Shown: positions 1 through 9,532, numbered from the stretch's first letter. The stretch is DNA of 64,000 nucleotides from a bacterium SCSIO 12741 (GCA_024398055.1 CP073749.1:4836594-4900593), one strand, 5' to 3'. Numbers and translations are program-made. Notes: a model not told the origin generated them from the letters alone.

Positions 1-2273
1 TGCCAAATGTGCCAGTTGCGGGCCAAAGTTCCATTTACATAAAGACTATGCTCGTTGTCCTTCCACTCACAGCAGTGCGGATAACTTCCGTCATCACTGT
101 TGTGACCATGACCGGTAATTCGGGTTTTTACTTTGAAATACTTCGCGTCTTTGTGCAAGTGAAGTGTCTTTTTGGGCATTACCTTATCATCGTCAATATC
201 CCGGTAGAGGTAGTTCGTCGTTTGGTCCCAAATCTTGGTAATGTTTACCACTTCACGGGCAGGTTTCCCTTTAATCATCAAAAACTGAAGATCAATTAAC
301 TCAGACTGAGAACCAGATTGAAGGTCTACCGAATCGGTCAAATAAGGACGGTAATCGGTAACATCATACCACCAGGTAAATCCATCAGGCCCCAACGTCA
401 ATCCAATACCATAAGGAGTAATGTAGCGGGCAATTTCAATACGGGTTTCAGGGCTGTACCACACTTTGGTTCCCTGGTAGGCAATGGTATCCGCCATTTG
501 ATTTTGAGAAGAGACAAGCATTCCATTTTCTCGTCTTCTTACCTCCACTGGCACACCTACGTCCCATACAAATTGAGTATCGGTGGCCAATGTAGGGTGA
601 ATTGGACTGTTTTCAGGAACCTGTACTTCGTTCGCTGGATTATTGTACCAAACCAACTCAGCCGGGATATGCATTACGCTGTCCATTACTTGGGTAGTGT
701 CTCTAACGGATTGGTAAACGCCTTGCTCAAATACCATTTTAGGACGGAATTGAGAAATAACCCGGTTCAGATCTTGTTCTCCGGTATAGGCTCTTTTCCA
801 CCAAGGTAGATTTTTGAGCACTCCATCGTATTGTCCAGCCTGAGCCATATCGTTGGCAATAACACCTGACGTTTCGTTGAAGGGGTAATACACCTTTAGG
901 TCAGCGTAATCTGGGTGACTGGCATCCACTTCACGGTACATCCAATCTTGCATGGTGGCTGGAGTCAAAGCTTTGTCCCAAACTCGAAATTCATCGATAC
1001 CACCTACGAAGTAACTTCCCTGCCAACGACCCACGCGCAATTCACGCAATCCGGTGCTAAGATTCACGCTTTTCTGTCCGGCCAGGTTGCCGTCATAGTA
1101 GAATTTCACCGTGTTGCCATCATACACCAAAGCATAGTGGTGCCAGGTTCCTTTACTTCCGTTTAGCGTAACCGTAAAGTCTCCACTACCCCAAACATTG
1201 ATTTTCCATTGATCATCTGTTGAAGTGGTTCTAATGGAGTAATCCTGATTTGTAGTATTGACTCCCATTTGAAAGATCCCGGCATTGTTAAATTGATCCG
1301 CACGAGCCCAGGCTTCAATGGTTCGGGCTGCTTTTCCAGTAATGGTAGCCGATTGATCGGTGCTCACGTATTGGGGTCTCCCTTTTAACTCAAGATAACC
1401 GTTGTTGGAAGAGGAAACCAAGGTCGGAGTGTATCGTAGCTGGTCACCTTTTAAAGTATAATCTGAACTGGTTTGAGTATTGTCAAAACGAAGTTCTACA
1501 ACCAGATTCGAAGTACCGTCCCAATTGAAAGGAGTGGTAAACTGAATGTCTTGCATTCCTGTACTGCTAAACTGAGAATGACTACGGTATACGGTGGAAG
1601 TGGCCACAAATTCTACGTTTCCAAAGGCCGTATCGGTCGTGTGTCCTAATCGAACCTCGAGGTTCTGCAAGGCGCCACCTAAAGCACTCAGGTCCATTTG
1701 AATTCCAGTAATGTTGCCTGCTGATAGACCTCCTGAGCTGAGTTCACTTGCCTTGTAGATGGTCTGCACCCGACTTTTGTCTTTTGATCCGGGAAGCATT
1801 TGGTCGTTGGTGGCCATTTGTCCGCCCACGGTTGCCGAAGTCAAACTGGTGGTTGAGGTATGACGGATGGTATACTGATCTTCTACCCAATAGTTGTATA
1901 GTGGAGTTTTGGAGTAAGCCAAAGAATCCGGAGAACTGCCCGAAACCCGAAACAAAGGATGAGTTCTTCGCAATGAATCCAACCTTCCGTCGTGGTTGTA
2001 CACGTAGGTATAGTTTACGTAATCCCACTCACCGCAGTCGTACTGATCCTGCTTGGTTTGAGGATCACACTTCAGCGTCATTTTCATCAATATCTTGCTA
2101 AAATCCTGTGAGGCATCGGGAAACACATAGGTATCTCTCCGTTTGGTGATATCACTGAATTCAAAACATTGCACTACCGTTGTGTCCTGAGCTAAGCCAT
2201 TCAACGATAACATCATAGCCAATGCCAAAATTCCTACTAATACCTTATTTCGTGTACGTAATTCTTGCTTCAT
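1..2273 (-). CDS. PNGase F-like secreted glycosidase with LamG domain (3' end outside window)
   Basis: The frame is open from an ATG at 2273 down to base 1, so the C-terminus is missing (757 residues visible). It starts with a signal peptide (MKQELRTRNK followed by a hydrophobic stretch to LNGLAQ). Residues about 30-110 resemble the PNGase F N-terminal domain, with the CGEWDYVNYTYVY motif. Residues about 290-440 form a LamG/concanavalin-like domain (IEAWARAD, WHHYALVYDG, GGIDEFRVWD). The visible C-terminal part (HKDAKYFKVKTRITGHGH, HCCEWKDNEHSLYVNG) resembles the PNGase C-terminal domain. Family members cleave N-glycans from glycoproteins; related T9SS proteins are common in Bacteroidota. The function is inferred from these motifs; catalytic residues were not checked one by one. 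A T9SS tail is expected beyond the edge but cannot be seen. Confidence 0.8.
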   Translation of the reverse strand, partial: MKQELRTRNKVLVGILALAMMLSLNGLAQDTTVVQCFEFSDITKRRDTYVFPDASQDFSKILMKMTLKCDPQTKQDQYDCGEWDYVNYTYVYNHDGRLDSLRRTHPLFRVSGSSPDSLAYSKTPLYNYWVEDQYTIRHTSTTSLTSATVGGQMATNDQMLPGSKDKSRVQTIYKASELSSGGLSAGNITGIQMDLSALGGALQNLEVRLGHTTDTAFGNVEFVATSTVYRSHSQFSSTGMQDIQFTTPFNWDGTSNLVVELRFDNTQTSSDYTLKGDQLRYTPTLVSSSNNGYLELKGRPQYVSTDQSATITGKAARTIEAWARADQFNNAGIFQMGVNTTNQDYSIRTTSTDDQWKINVWGSGDFTVTLNGSKGTWHHYALVYDGNTVKFYYDGNLAGQKSVNLSTGLRELRVGRWQGSYFVGGIDEFRVWDKALTPATMQDWMYREVDASHPDYADLKVYYPFNETSGVIANDMAQAGQYDGVLKNLPWWKRAYTGEQDLNRVISQFRPKMVFEQGVYQSVRDTTQVMDSVMHIPAELVWYNNPANEVQVPENSPIHPTLATDTQFVWDVGVPVEVRRRENGMLVSSQNQMADTIAYQGTKVWYSPETRIEIARYITPYGIGLTLGPDGFTWWYDVTDYRPYLTDSVDLQSGSQSELIDLQFLMIKGKPAREVVNITKIWDQTTNYLYRDIDDDKVMPKKTLHLHKDAKYFKVKTRITGHGHNSDDGSYPHCCEWKDNEHSLYVNGTLARNWHIW

Positions 2274-2370
2274 TCCGGATCATTTTTTACTTTCCATTCT
2301 TAAAACTGAGACGTTTGCGAGGCCTGTGGGTTGGTTGCCTACTGCCAAACACTCACAAAGTAACAACATT

Positions 2371-2958
2371 ATGCGCAAAATCGCTTTAATTCTGACGCTC
2401 AGCTTCTTAGCCAGCTCCTACCTTCACGCTCAAAAAGACAAGTTTACACCTGGAAGTAAGGTTCCCCCTTTTGTGATTCGAACCTACACGGGAGATCGAC
2501 TCGATATGGAGGAGATTTTGGAAACCAAAGACCGCCTTATTATCATCTTCTATCAGGGTTCCTGGAGCGAGTATGACCGAAAGTACTTGAAAGCCATTCA
2601 AGAGCGGTATGAAGAGATCCAACAAAAGAATGCGGAAGTAGTGGTTATCACCCGGGAAAAAGCAGCATACGTCAAAAAACTGGTGGAAGAGGAAGGACTC
2701 ACGTTCCCCATCTGCATGGACAACGATTGGTACGTCATGAGCTCCTATCAGGTGGCCTATAAGATGAGTGCCCGTAACCTCCCTGATAAGTACAAGGAAT
2801 ACAGCGGATACAACTACCGGCATACGGGAAGCAAAGACGATATCGTTCCCATTCCGGCTACCTATATTGTTGATCAAAAAAGAAAGGTCATCTGGAATTA
2901 CTTCGAACACGATTTTCGCCGTCGGCCAAAGGTCGAGGATGTGATGAATAATCTTTAA
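2371..2958 (+). CDS. Peroxiredoxin/thioredoxin-fold secreted protein lacking the catalytic cysteine
   Basis: The frame is open from 2326, but the ATG at 2371 begins a clean signal peptide (MRKIALILTLSFLASSYLHAQ), so I chose that start (195 aa). The mature part has the AhpC/TSA layout: PGSKVPPFVIRTYTGD, a strand ending IIIFYQGSW, VVVITREK, FPICMDND, and IPATYIVDQ. In peroxiredoxin-like relatives the active site reads roughly GxWCPYCxxxL. Here it reads GSWSEYDRKYL, so both cysteines are replaced. The only cysteine left is in FPICMD. It is probably periplasmic or extracytoplasmic and is unlikely to be a classical peroxidase. The DUF2797 gene follows 9 bp downstream. Confidence 0.75.
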   Translation: MRKIALILTLSFLASSYLHAQKDKFTPGSKVPPFVIRTYTGDRLDMEEILETKDRLIIIFYQGSWSEYDRKYLKAIQERYEEIQQKNAEVVVITREKAAYVKKLVEEEGLTFPICMDNDWYVMSSYQVAYKMSARNLPDKYKEYSGYNYRHTGSKDDIVPIPATYIVDQKRKVIWNYFEHDFRRRPKVEDVMNNL

Positions 2959-2967
2959 TTTGCCGCC

Positions 2968-3780
2968 GTGATAGCAAGTGGAAACATCCGGAAAATGCGA
3001 ACGGCAATCAACAAGCCGGTTCAGTATCGATTGCCATTGTTCGATAATTTGGAACAAGGCGAAGAAGTAGACCTTAACCCTTTCGTTGGCCAGCCGATCT
3101 CCATACGATTCGATGGCATTATCAATTGTGTGGTAACAGGCAAAAGAATTAACAAAACCTTCGGTGAAGGAATGAGTTACGATGCCTGGAAAAGTGCTCC
3201 GGAAGCCGTAGAAAGTATTATCAATCCGGAATTGGATAAATCTCACTTAGGTATTGGACTTCGCGACTTGGAATGGGAACGAGAACGACACGTTCGCCCT
3301 CACACGGTCTACCTGGCTTTAACCAGTGCTATGAAAGTGGGTGTTACCCGAGACAACTCCATTCCTACCCGATGGATTGACCAAGGAGCCTGGAAAGTGA
3401 TCCGCTTTGCTGAAACGCCCTACCGCCAAAAAGCTGGTCAGATTGAAGTGGAATTGAAACAACACGTTTCGGATAAAACGAATTGGCGAAAAATGCTCAC
3501 AGACGAACGAGGTTCTGATGACTTTGTCGCTGAACGTGAACGACTAAAAAAGCTGCTTCCCCTACCCTTGCGTCAATTTGTGCTGGACGAAGAAGAACCT
3601 CTGGAAATTCAGTACCCCGTTATGGAATACCCCAAAAAGGTTACGAGCATGAAGCTGGACAAAGTAGGGCACATCGAGAAAAAACTCACCGGAATACGTG
3701 GGCAATACTTGATTTTTGAAGACGGTTCCGTCATCAATATGCGAAGCCATTCCGGATACCGTATCACACTTGAAGCCTAA
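2968..3780 (+). CDS. DUF2797 domain-containing protein with degenerate cysteine cluster
   Basis: A 270-aa protein read from a GTG at 2968; its first residues (IASGNIRKMRTAINKPVQYRLPL) match the usual N-terminus of DUF2797 proteins, which supports the GTG. The family signature HVRPHTVYLALTSAMKVGVTR, PTRWIDQGAWKVI, AETPYRQKAGQIEVELK and SDKTNWRKML is intact. Typical members carry several CxxC-like cysteines early in the protein that look like a zinc ribbon. Here that segment reads NCVVTGKRINKTFGEGMSYD and most of the cysteines are gone. The function of the family is unknown. It lies 9 bp after the peroxiredoxin-like gene, so the two are probably co-transcribed. Confidence 0.8.
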   Translation: MIASGNIRKMRTAINKPVQYRLPLFDNLEQGEEVDLNPFVGQPISIRFDGIINCVVTGKRINKTFGEGMSYDAWKSAPEAVESIINPELDKSHLGIGLRDLEWERERHVRPHTVYLALTSAMKVGVTRDNSIPTRWIDQGAWKVIRFAETPYRQKAGQIEVELKQHVSDKTNWRKMLTDERGSDDFVAERERLKKLLPLPLRQFVLDEEEPLEIQYPVMEYPKKVTSMKLDKVGHIEKKLTGIRGQYLIFEDGSVINMRSHSGYRITLEA

Positions 3781-3792
3781 GTAGCACATACT

Positions 3793-5172
3793 TTATAAAT
3801 CGAACCTGATTCCGGTTTGCAACCCTAGCATCGTTGCTCTTCGGTCCACATTTTTGTACGGGGAATTGACAGGCAGGTGAACTCCAGGCTGAGCGTATAT
3901 ACCCAAGCGATCGGATAATCGATATTGAAAGTCCATGCCCAATTGAGCTGTCATCCATACTGGATTGGCATTCATGGAGGTCCAATTCAGACCATCGGTC
4001 CTTTGGATATAGCGAACCTTCTGTCCCACCAGAATGTGAAAATCCAAACCTAATTCTACCCCTACCGCCAATCGACCAAAAGGCTGAACGATGCCCACGT
4101 GCAGAGGCAGACTCAAGTAAGATAGTTGCTGCCGCTCTTGCTGCGTCTTCTCCACTTCCCGACTCATCGCCGTGTAACTGGTATCATAAATCGTTTGCCA
4201 GGTAGTATCCCAATCGTAAACACTTCCCTGATTTTCGAAATAGTGTTTGTTGCCCACTACCCGGCGCACAATGTTGTAATGGCTAAAGGAGCTGTCTACA
4301 ATCATCATTTCATGCTCAGAAACATCTATTCGTGTCCAATCTTCCTGGGCGGTTTGGGAGCGATTAAGTTGTTGACTTAGGTTTCCATAACGTACTCCTG
4401 TTGCACCGAACCATTTTCCGCGTTGGTAAATGAGATCGATTCCTAAGCCCATCCATTGTTCGGCATCAAATGAAATGGTTTCTCCACTCGCTCCAACCTG
4501 CTGTCCTTCATTCACACCCCTTTGGTAATCCAACATTCCCCGAATCGCTATGGCCGATCGAGGTTTTGATTTTAAGGCTTTATCCTGGTTTGTGAAAAGC
4601 TTATTCTCCGGTTCAAAATTCAAAATCGCCCTCTTCATTTCCAGGGACGAAAAAGAAGGTTCATTCGTCTCATTTTGAATAGCCGGCACAGGATTCATAT
4701 CCTCTGAACCGGGATTTACGACCAGGTTTTCCGGAGCACTTTCAGCTCTATTGGATGGTTCAAGGATGGACTCTTGAGTCATAATGGACTCCTGGCTATG
4801 CTGTGGTTCCTCTTTCTGAACGATAGGAATCGAGTTAACCGAAGTCAAAGGCGATGACGATCCTGCCCTTGCATCACCTTCAACATTCGGCTTTTCAGCT
4901 TGTGACTGACCAATAGCTGTTTCTTTTTTGCTTGCAATATTCTTGTGGTTTTCTACAGACTGTAGTGGTTTATTCCATTCTGTTCCCATCCAAAAGGCCA
5001 ATCCTGCAATCAGTGCCACGGGAAGTCCCCAGGTCAACCAGGCAAGGCCTCTTCTTTTTTTCCGTTTTGGGCCAAAATCGCGCTGGTATTGCTCCCAGTA
5101 TTGGGGTTCGAACGGAAAAGCCTCATCAGGAAATGCCTTACGGGATAATTCGTCGAGGTTATCTTTTTTCAT
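3793..5172 (-). CDS. Membrane partner of ECF sigma factor: one TM segment plus C-terminal outer-membrane-like beta-barrel
   Basis: The start at 5172 gives MKKDNLDELSRKAF and overlaps the sigma-factor stop in an ATGA arrangement; an ATG at 5181 is also possible. A cytoplasmic segment rich in charged residues (KRKKRRG) precedes one TM helix (LAWLTWGLPVALIAGLAFWM). A long low-complexity linker full of S, E, P and N follows, then a C-terminal domain of about 250 aa with alternating aromatic/hydrophobic strands ending TGIRFDL, typical of porin-like beta-barrels. Bacteroidota often place such proteins directly after ECF sigma genes, where they may act as anti-sigma factors or transmembrane partners. 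There is no zinc anti-sigma motif, so the role is inferred from position. Confidence 0.7.
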   Translation of the reverse strand: MKKDNLDELSRKAFPDEAFPFEPQYWEQYQRDFGPKRKKRRGLAWLTWGLPVALIAGLAFWMGTEWNKPLQSVENHKNIASKKETAIGQSQAEKPNVEGDARAGSSSPLTSVNSIPIVQKEEPQHSQESIMTQESILEPSNRAESAPENLVVNPGSEDMNPVPAIQNETNEPSFSSLEMKRAILNFEPENKLFTNQDKALKSKPRSAIAIRGMLDYQRGVNEGQQVGASGETISFDAEQWMGLGIDLIYQRGKWFGATGVRYGNLSQQLNRSQTAQEDWTRIDVSEHEMMIVDSSFSHYNIVRRVVGNKHYFENQGSVYDWDTTWQTIYDTSYTAMSREVEKTQQERQQLSYLSLPLHVGIVQPFGRLAVGVELGLDFHILVGQKVRYIQRTDGLNWTSMNANPVWMTAQLGMDFQYRLSDRLGIYAQPGVHLPVNSPYKNVDRRATMLGLQTGIRFDL

Positions 5173-5738
5173 AGCATCCATGCTTTAGCCGACTTTACAG
5201 TCCGTTTTAACCATTCTCTTAGCTGTTTCCTCGCCTGGTTGACGTGCCACTTCGATGTACCGACTGAGATGTCCAGTGCATCGCTGATTTCCTGGTGGCT
5301 ACATTCATCCAGAACAAATAGTTGAAATACCTCCTGCGTACGATCAGGCAAATCCTTGATCTGTTCCCGCAGTTCGGGTATCGAAACCCTGACCTTGGGT
5401 TCTTCCTCTTCTTCATAGAGGGCAAAGTTTTCCAGCTGAGCCGGAAGCGACGCTTCGTATTTGGAGCGGGTTTGTTTTTTCTTGTACTCGTTGATGCAGT
5501 GATTCATCATGATGTGCCTCGCCCAGGAGGCAAACCGATTGGGATCATTCAATTTATCCAGCCCTTGAAGAATTTTGTAAAAAGCTTCGTTGTAGAGCAT
5601 AACAGCATCATCCCGGTTGTTCGCAAAGCGATGACAAATCCGGATCAAAGGGTCAAAGCACCTTTTGTAGAGGGTGAATTGAGCCTTCTGCTCTCCTTTT
5701 TTACAGGCTTCTAATAATTTGGAATCAATCGATTTCAA
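5169..5738 (-). CDS. ECF-type RNA polymerase sigma factor
   Basis: A 189-aa sigma-70 family protein. Region 2 is visible at about 15-90 (LYKRCFDPLIRICHRFANNRDDAVMLYNEAFYKI, then NRFASWARHIMMNHCINEYKKK), where the R/N-rich stretch is the -10 recognition helix. Region 4 is at about 120-180 (IKDLPDRTQEVFQLFVLDECSHQEISDALDISVGTSKWHVNQARKQL), a helix-turn-helix for the -35 element. An acidic EEEEE linker joins the two. It heads a two-gene unit with the overlapping membrane partner downstream, which probably controls its activity. The regulon is unknown. Confidence 0.92.
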   Translation of the reverse strand: MKSIDSKLLEACKKGEQKAQFTLYKRCFDPLIRICHRFANNRDDAVMLYNEAFYKILQGLDKLNDPNRFASWARHIMMNHCINEYKKKQTRSKYEASLPAQLENFALYEEEEEPKVRVSIPELREQIKDLPDRTQEVFQLFVLDECSHQEISDALDISVGTSKWHVNQARKQLREWLKRTVKSAKAWML

Positions 5739-5747
5739 AGAGTATAA

Positions 5748-7706
5748 TCAGTTCTTGAGTAGCTTTTTTACCAATACTTGTTCGTTTAATTTGATTTTAA
5801 TCAGATATATGCCTGGTGGCCAGTCAGCTGTATTCAATAAGAAGGTTCCAGGAAGCTGGTCACCATAAAAAATGCGATTGCCTTGTAGGTTGGTCAGTTC
5901 AACTTCTTCCAATACCGGGAACGAAGTCTTCACCTGGAGCTGATCTTGAAAAGGATTGGGCCAACAGTGGATTCCAATCTCCTCTGAATGCTCGTCCGAA
6001 GCGAGAAATTGATCGTAATGAATACCCCGTTTATTCGCTGTTAAATGGACTTTGTATTGTTCACCAGCAACCACCTCAACCTCTGGAGCAACTGTGGGTA
6101 ACCCCGCCCAATCGAGGTAAACTTGATAACGCCCTGGATCCAGCCCGTTAAATGAAAATTCTCCTTGAGCGTCAGTATAGGTAAAGGCTACTACCTTCCC
6201 ATTGTTTTGGCGCAACATAATGGGCAGATTTGCGCCTGGTTGTTCTATTCCAAAATGTTCACTGACTTCCCCGTCAATAGTTCCTGATCCTGAGAGGGGT
6301 GTTTCTTCGGCAAGATTCCAAGCGATACTTTGGGTATGAGGACCTATGGCATTAGCTGCCGTGTCTTGCCAGAAATGAGAATTGCGATAATAACCAGGTA
6401 AAAGACCGGTTGATTCCTTGGGGAGGGCTTTTAACAAATAATAGGCACCGGCCTCACCTGGTAAATAAAATCTTCCTTCTTCGAGTACCTCAAGGGTGTC
6501 CTTCAAAACCAACCGCTGCCCTTGATGTTCATACACTTGAATTTGAGCCTCTCCTGGCAAAAGATCCTGACCTTTTCCCCGTATCTGCCCTTCATATATG
6601 GGGCCAGTATAAGGACAGTAAACCACTTGGTGATTGAGTATATCGTAGAGGTTAAAAGCCAGGGAATCTTCCAGAACTTCTTCCACACAATTCTCAAGGC
6701 GGATGTAGAGTTTTCCGGAAGAAATGCCCGGAATCAATCTTTTGGTGTAGTTGGAGGCTTGCCTCACTGTGACCGAATCAAAGACGGAATGAAAGCGGTC
6801 CACCGAAAAATAAATCCGGGCAGAATCAGGCTGACGACTACCTAATTGTCCATTTACCCAAATACTCTGATCCTGACATCCCTGGAAATAGGACGACAGT
6901 ATGTGGGTTGCTAATGAATAGGAAAGCGTATCTCGCAAGGTATCTCCGTAGCAATCCAGGGTCTTAACGTATACTGGCCCAGAGGTTTTATTGGGATTCA
7001 ACAAGCTGGAATAAGATCCGCCTGACTGTGTGGTCAACTGCCTCTTAACTCCGGGTGCCTCGATCCAAACCGGATGATTCACAGGAAAACTCCCTCGGTT
7101 ATTGACAATCCCCTTTACTGTAAACGAAGGAATCTGATTGCAATAATTCAAATCCCGGTAAATGGAATCTTTGAACTGAAACGGAGCGGTAATATGCTCG
7201 AGCAATCCCTTACAGTTCTCAAATTGAATATCGAGCTGTCCATCTACCGGAGGATGAAGCAGGTGATAATAATCACCGTTTGTAGAACATTGAACCGAAT
7301 CGAAATGAGTGTTGAATTGATCGGCGCTGAAAAATATCCAAATCGGTAGTCCCTGGTTGTTTCGAACCTTACCAGCCACCTTCAACCATTTGCTTTTGCA
7401 CCCCTCCAAATCAATAACAGCCACCGTGGTTAGTGAATTAAAGGAGGTTGAATCCTCCAATACCGCCCCCAGGCAGTCTAAGGTTCGGGCAAACACTTTC
7501 CCTGAATTGGAAGTAACCACCTGGGTTTGGTAGTAACCGTTGCTATCGGTTTGGATTTGGGTCGAAAAACCCGGTGCGGAAATCGTTAATGAATGGTAGG
7601 CTTGTAGTGTTCCGGCAAGCTTTACCGAGCCTTTGATCTGAAAGGTCAGAGCCTGGGCCGAAAAAGCCCATGTCAGCACCAAGAAGGTTACGCATAAGTA
7701 CCTCAT
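5748..7706 (-). CDS. T9SS type A cargo protein with repeated carboxypeptidase-regulatory-like domains
   Basis: Secreted protein of 652 aa from the ATG at 7706, which starts the signal peptide MRYLCVTFLVLTWAFSAQA. An in-frame ATG at 7751 overlaps the stop of the upstream gene (TAATG) and could allow coupled translation. The body holds several about 90-aa units beginning 'GSVKLAGTL', 'GKVRNNQGL', 'GIVNNRGSF', 'GQLGSRQP', each with an 'ECxGxxLxDTLxY'-like strand. They look like transthyretin-like or CarboxypepD_reg modules. A clearer regulatory module sits near the C-terminus (GEFSFNGLDPGRYQVYL). The tail HCWPNPFQDQLQVKTSF ... GIYLIKI ... VLVKKLLKN is a type A sorting signal. It is paralogous to the next upstream gene. 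The molecular role is unknown; probably surface-exposed. Confidence 0.8.
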   Translation of the reverse strand: MRYLCVTFLVLTWAFSAQALTFQIKGSVKLAGTLQAYHSLTISAPGFSTQIQTDSNGYYQTQVVTSNSGKVFARTLDCLGAVLEDSTSFNSLTTVAVIDLEGCKSKWLKVAGKVRNNQGLPIWIFFSADQFNTHFDSVQCSTNGDYYHLLHPPVDGQLDIQFENCKGLLEHITAPFQFKDSIYRDLNYCNQIPSFTVKGIVNNRGSFPVNHPVWIEAPGVKRQLTTQSGGSYSSLLNPNKTSGPVYVKTLDCYGDTLRDTLSYSLATHILSSYFQGCQDQSIWVNGQLGSRQPDSARIYFSVDRFHSVFDSVTVRQASNYTKRLIPGISSGKLYIRLENCVEEVLEDSLAFNLYDILNHQVVYCPYTGPIYEGQIRGKGQDLLPGEAQIQVYEHQGQRLVLKDTLEVLEEGRFYLPGEAGAYYLLKALPKESTGLLPGYYRNSHFWQDTAANAIGPHTQSIAWNLAEETPLSGSGTIDGEVSEHFGIEQPGANLPIMLRQNNGKVVAFTYTDAQGEFSFNGLDPGRYQVYLDWAGLPTVAPEVEVVAGEQYKVHLTANKRGIHYDQFLASDEHSEEIGIHCWPNPFQDQLQVKTSFPVLEEVELTNLQGNRIFYGDQLPGTFLLNTADWPPGIYLIKIKLNEQVLVKKLLKN

Positions 7707-7750
7707 CAAAACTGTGATCAATTGCTGGTTTTGCTTACCGGAACCGTACA

Positions 7751-9532
7751 TTATTGCACCAAAAGTTTAAATTCCTCTAATCCACGATCTGTCTCCACTG
7801 ATCCGAAATACCAACCAGGTTGCCAGGAAGCTACTTCCACTTCAAGAGCTGATTGATTTTCAAAATCCTTCTGGTACAAAAGCCTTCCAGAAACATCTCG
7901 AACAACGAGACTTCCTGTTCTGGATTCGTTCGGAAATTCTACATAAAACCGATCCCTTGTGGGCATCGGATAAGTTCTTAATGATGAGTTGCCGGCATAC
8001 TCAAGTACTGCCAACACTCCTTCACTACCCTGTACGGTATCGCCCCCTATTTGAATTTCTACTTTCTTAGCCATATCAGTAGGTAGGCTGAGTGAAACCT
8101 TCACGGGCACGGTTACTTTCCCATTTACTTCAGCGTAGATCCAGTGATCTCCCGGAACCACCGAATTGAAGGTATGCTGGCCAGATGGGTTGGAAATACC
8201 AAAAGATTCAGGTTGCTGATTAGCTCCTAACATATACACTTGTATACCAGCCGCTGGAGAATTGGGATTGGTGGTATGGTCCATCACTTCTACCAAAATC
8301 TCACCGGTACCTTGAGCACTGGCTACCGGCACCAGGTAAACGTCCCGTTGAATATTTCTGGAAGAATTCGACTTAATAACTTTAGCCTGGCTCCAATAAA
8401 TACTGCTGTCCGCATAGGTTGGAAAGTAGTTTCCAGATTCAGAGTCAGCTGGATCCAAGAAGGCTTGAATCAGAAATACTTTGGTCGTATCCTGGGTATC
8501 GTATTGAAATTGCTTTTGAATGTGCTTGAGTGTATCGGTTGCCAAAATGGTTTTTGAAACGCTGTCCCACTCCATAATGACCACATGAGCATCCTGAGCA
8601 AACCCTCCCTGGGTATGAATGTTCCCTGAAATTCGGATGGGAAGGGTATCCGGACAATAAGGCGTATTGAACCGAATGCGGTAGCCTTTGGAGCCCCCAT
8701 AATGCAAGGTATCTTGAATGATATTACCCTGGCAATCAGCATAGCGAAGGGAAAGGACGCCACGGCTTCTCGGCGTAATGGCAAAGGTGTCTCTGGCAAA
8801 TCCCTGATTATTGGTGTAGGAAGTTTTTACGACCTGTTGAAACCCGTCGGTTGAAAAATCCATTTGAACTCCACTCGTCATCTGATCGGTCAGCAAGCCT
8901 TCAGCCAATACGTAAGGTGGATTTTCGCAGTGTTCAAAATCTTTGATCACGAAGGAGGTATCTTTCTGATACACGTAGGTATAGGTTGGTGAATAAATCG
9001 TGTCTCCATGGCAATCGATGTGGTAAGCGTAGAAGGTTCCTGTTTTTTGGCTCGCCCAGAAATATCCACTGTATTGTTCATTGGCATCGGTAGATTCTAT
9101 TCTTCCGGCTACTGGTCCTTTAACAAGAACCGCATAAAGCTCTGAAGGCAAATCTTTTACACGCCCCGTGTAATGTACTTTGTAAGGTGGTGGTGGTGGA
9201 TTTTGGCAGCGCTCAAGGTGAAAGGGTCCAAGCGTATGGTTTCCTACACTGTATCTTCCCAGGGTATCCTTCAACGATATTCCACTGCAGTTTCGGTATT
9301 GTATGTTTATTCTTCCGGCCGTGTGGCTACCGGTATTCACAGTTCCGCTGAATTGTCCGGCAGAATTGGTAAACACAAGCACCTGTGTTCCTGTCGCACT
9401 GTCGGTGAGATACACCGCTTGGGATGTCATGAGTGTTCCTCTGATACTTACAGTTCCATTAACCGTAACATTCGCTGCGAAAACGGCAGATTGGAAAAGT
9501 AGCAGAAGGGATATAAGGGTAAAGTTTCTCAT
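7751..9532 (-). CDS. T9SS type A cargo protein, paralogue of the downstream gene
   Basis: The start is taken at the ATG at 9532 (MRNFTLISLLLLFQSAVFAAN, a signal peptide). The frame runs up to a GTG at 9556, which would add eight lysine-rich residues. The 593-aa protein has the same kind of modules as its neighbour: 'GTVSIRGTLMTSQAVYL', 'CSGISLKDTLGRY', 'CHGDTIYSPTYTY', 'CQGNIIQDTLHY', and a regulatory-like domain GQHTFNSVVPGDHWIYAEV. The C-terminus (LRTYPMPTRDRFYVEFPN ... GWYFGSVETDRGLEEFKLLVQ) is a type A T9SS signal. Its stop overlaps the first possible start of the downstream gene, so the pair probably forms an operon. No enzymatic motif is visible; it may be structural or adhesive. Confidence 0.8.
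   Translation of the reverse strand: MRNFTLISLLLLFQSAVFAANVTVNGTVSIRGTLMTSQAVYLTDSATGTQVLVFTNSAGQFSGTVNTGSHTAGRINIQYRNCSGISLKDTLGRYSVGNHTLGPFHLERCQNPPPPPYKVHYTGRVKDLPSELYAVLVKGPVAGRIESTDANEQYSGYFWASQKTGTFYAYHIDCHGDTIYSPTYTYVYQKDTSFVIKDFEHCENPPYVLAEGLLTDQMTSGVQMDFSTDGFQQVVKTSYTNNQGFARDTFAITPRSRGVLSLRYADCQGNIIQDTLHYGGSKGYRIRFNTPYCPDTLPIRISGNIHTQGGFAQDAHVVIMEWDSVSKTILATDTLKHIQKQFQYDTQDTTKVFLIQAFLDPADSESGNYFPTYADSSIYWSQAKVIKSNSSRNIQRDVYLVPVASAQGTGEILVEVMDHTTNPNSPAAGIQVYMLGANQQPESFGISNPSGQHTFNSVVPGDHWIYAEVNGKVTVPVKVSLSLPTDMAKKVEIQIGGDTVQGSEGVLAVLEYAGNSSLRTYPMPTRDRFYVEFPNESRTGSLVVRDVSGRLLYQKDFENQSALEVEVASWQPGWYFGSVETDRGLEEFKLLVQ

Noticed and set aside
2407-3246. Long minus-strand frame of 279 codons
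   Set aside because: It is the antisense shadow of the peroxiredoxin-like and DUF2797 genes.
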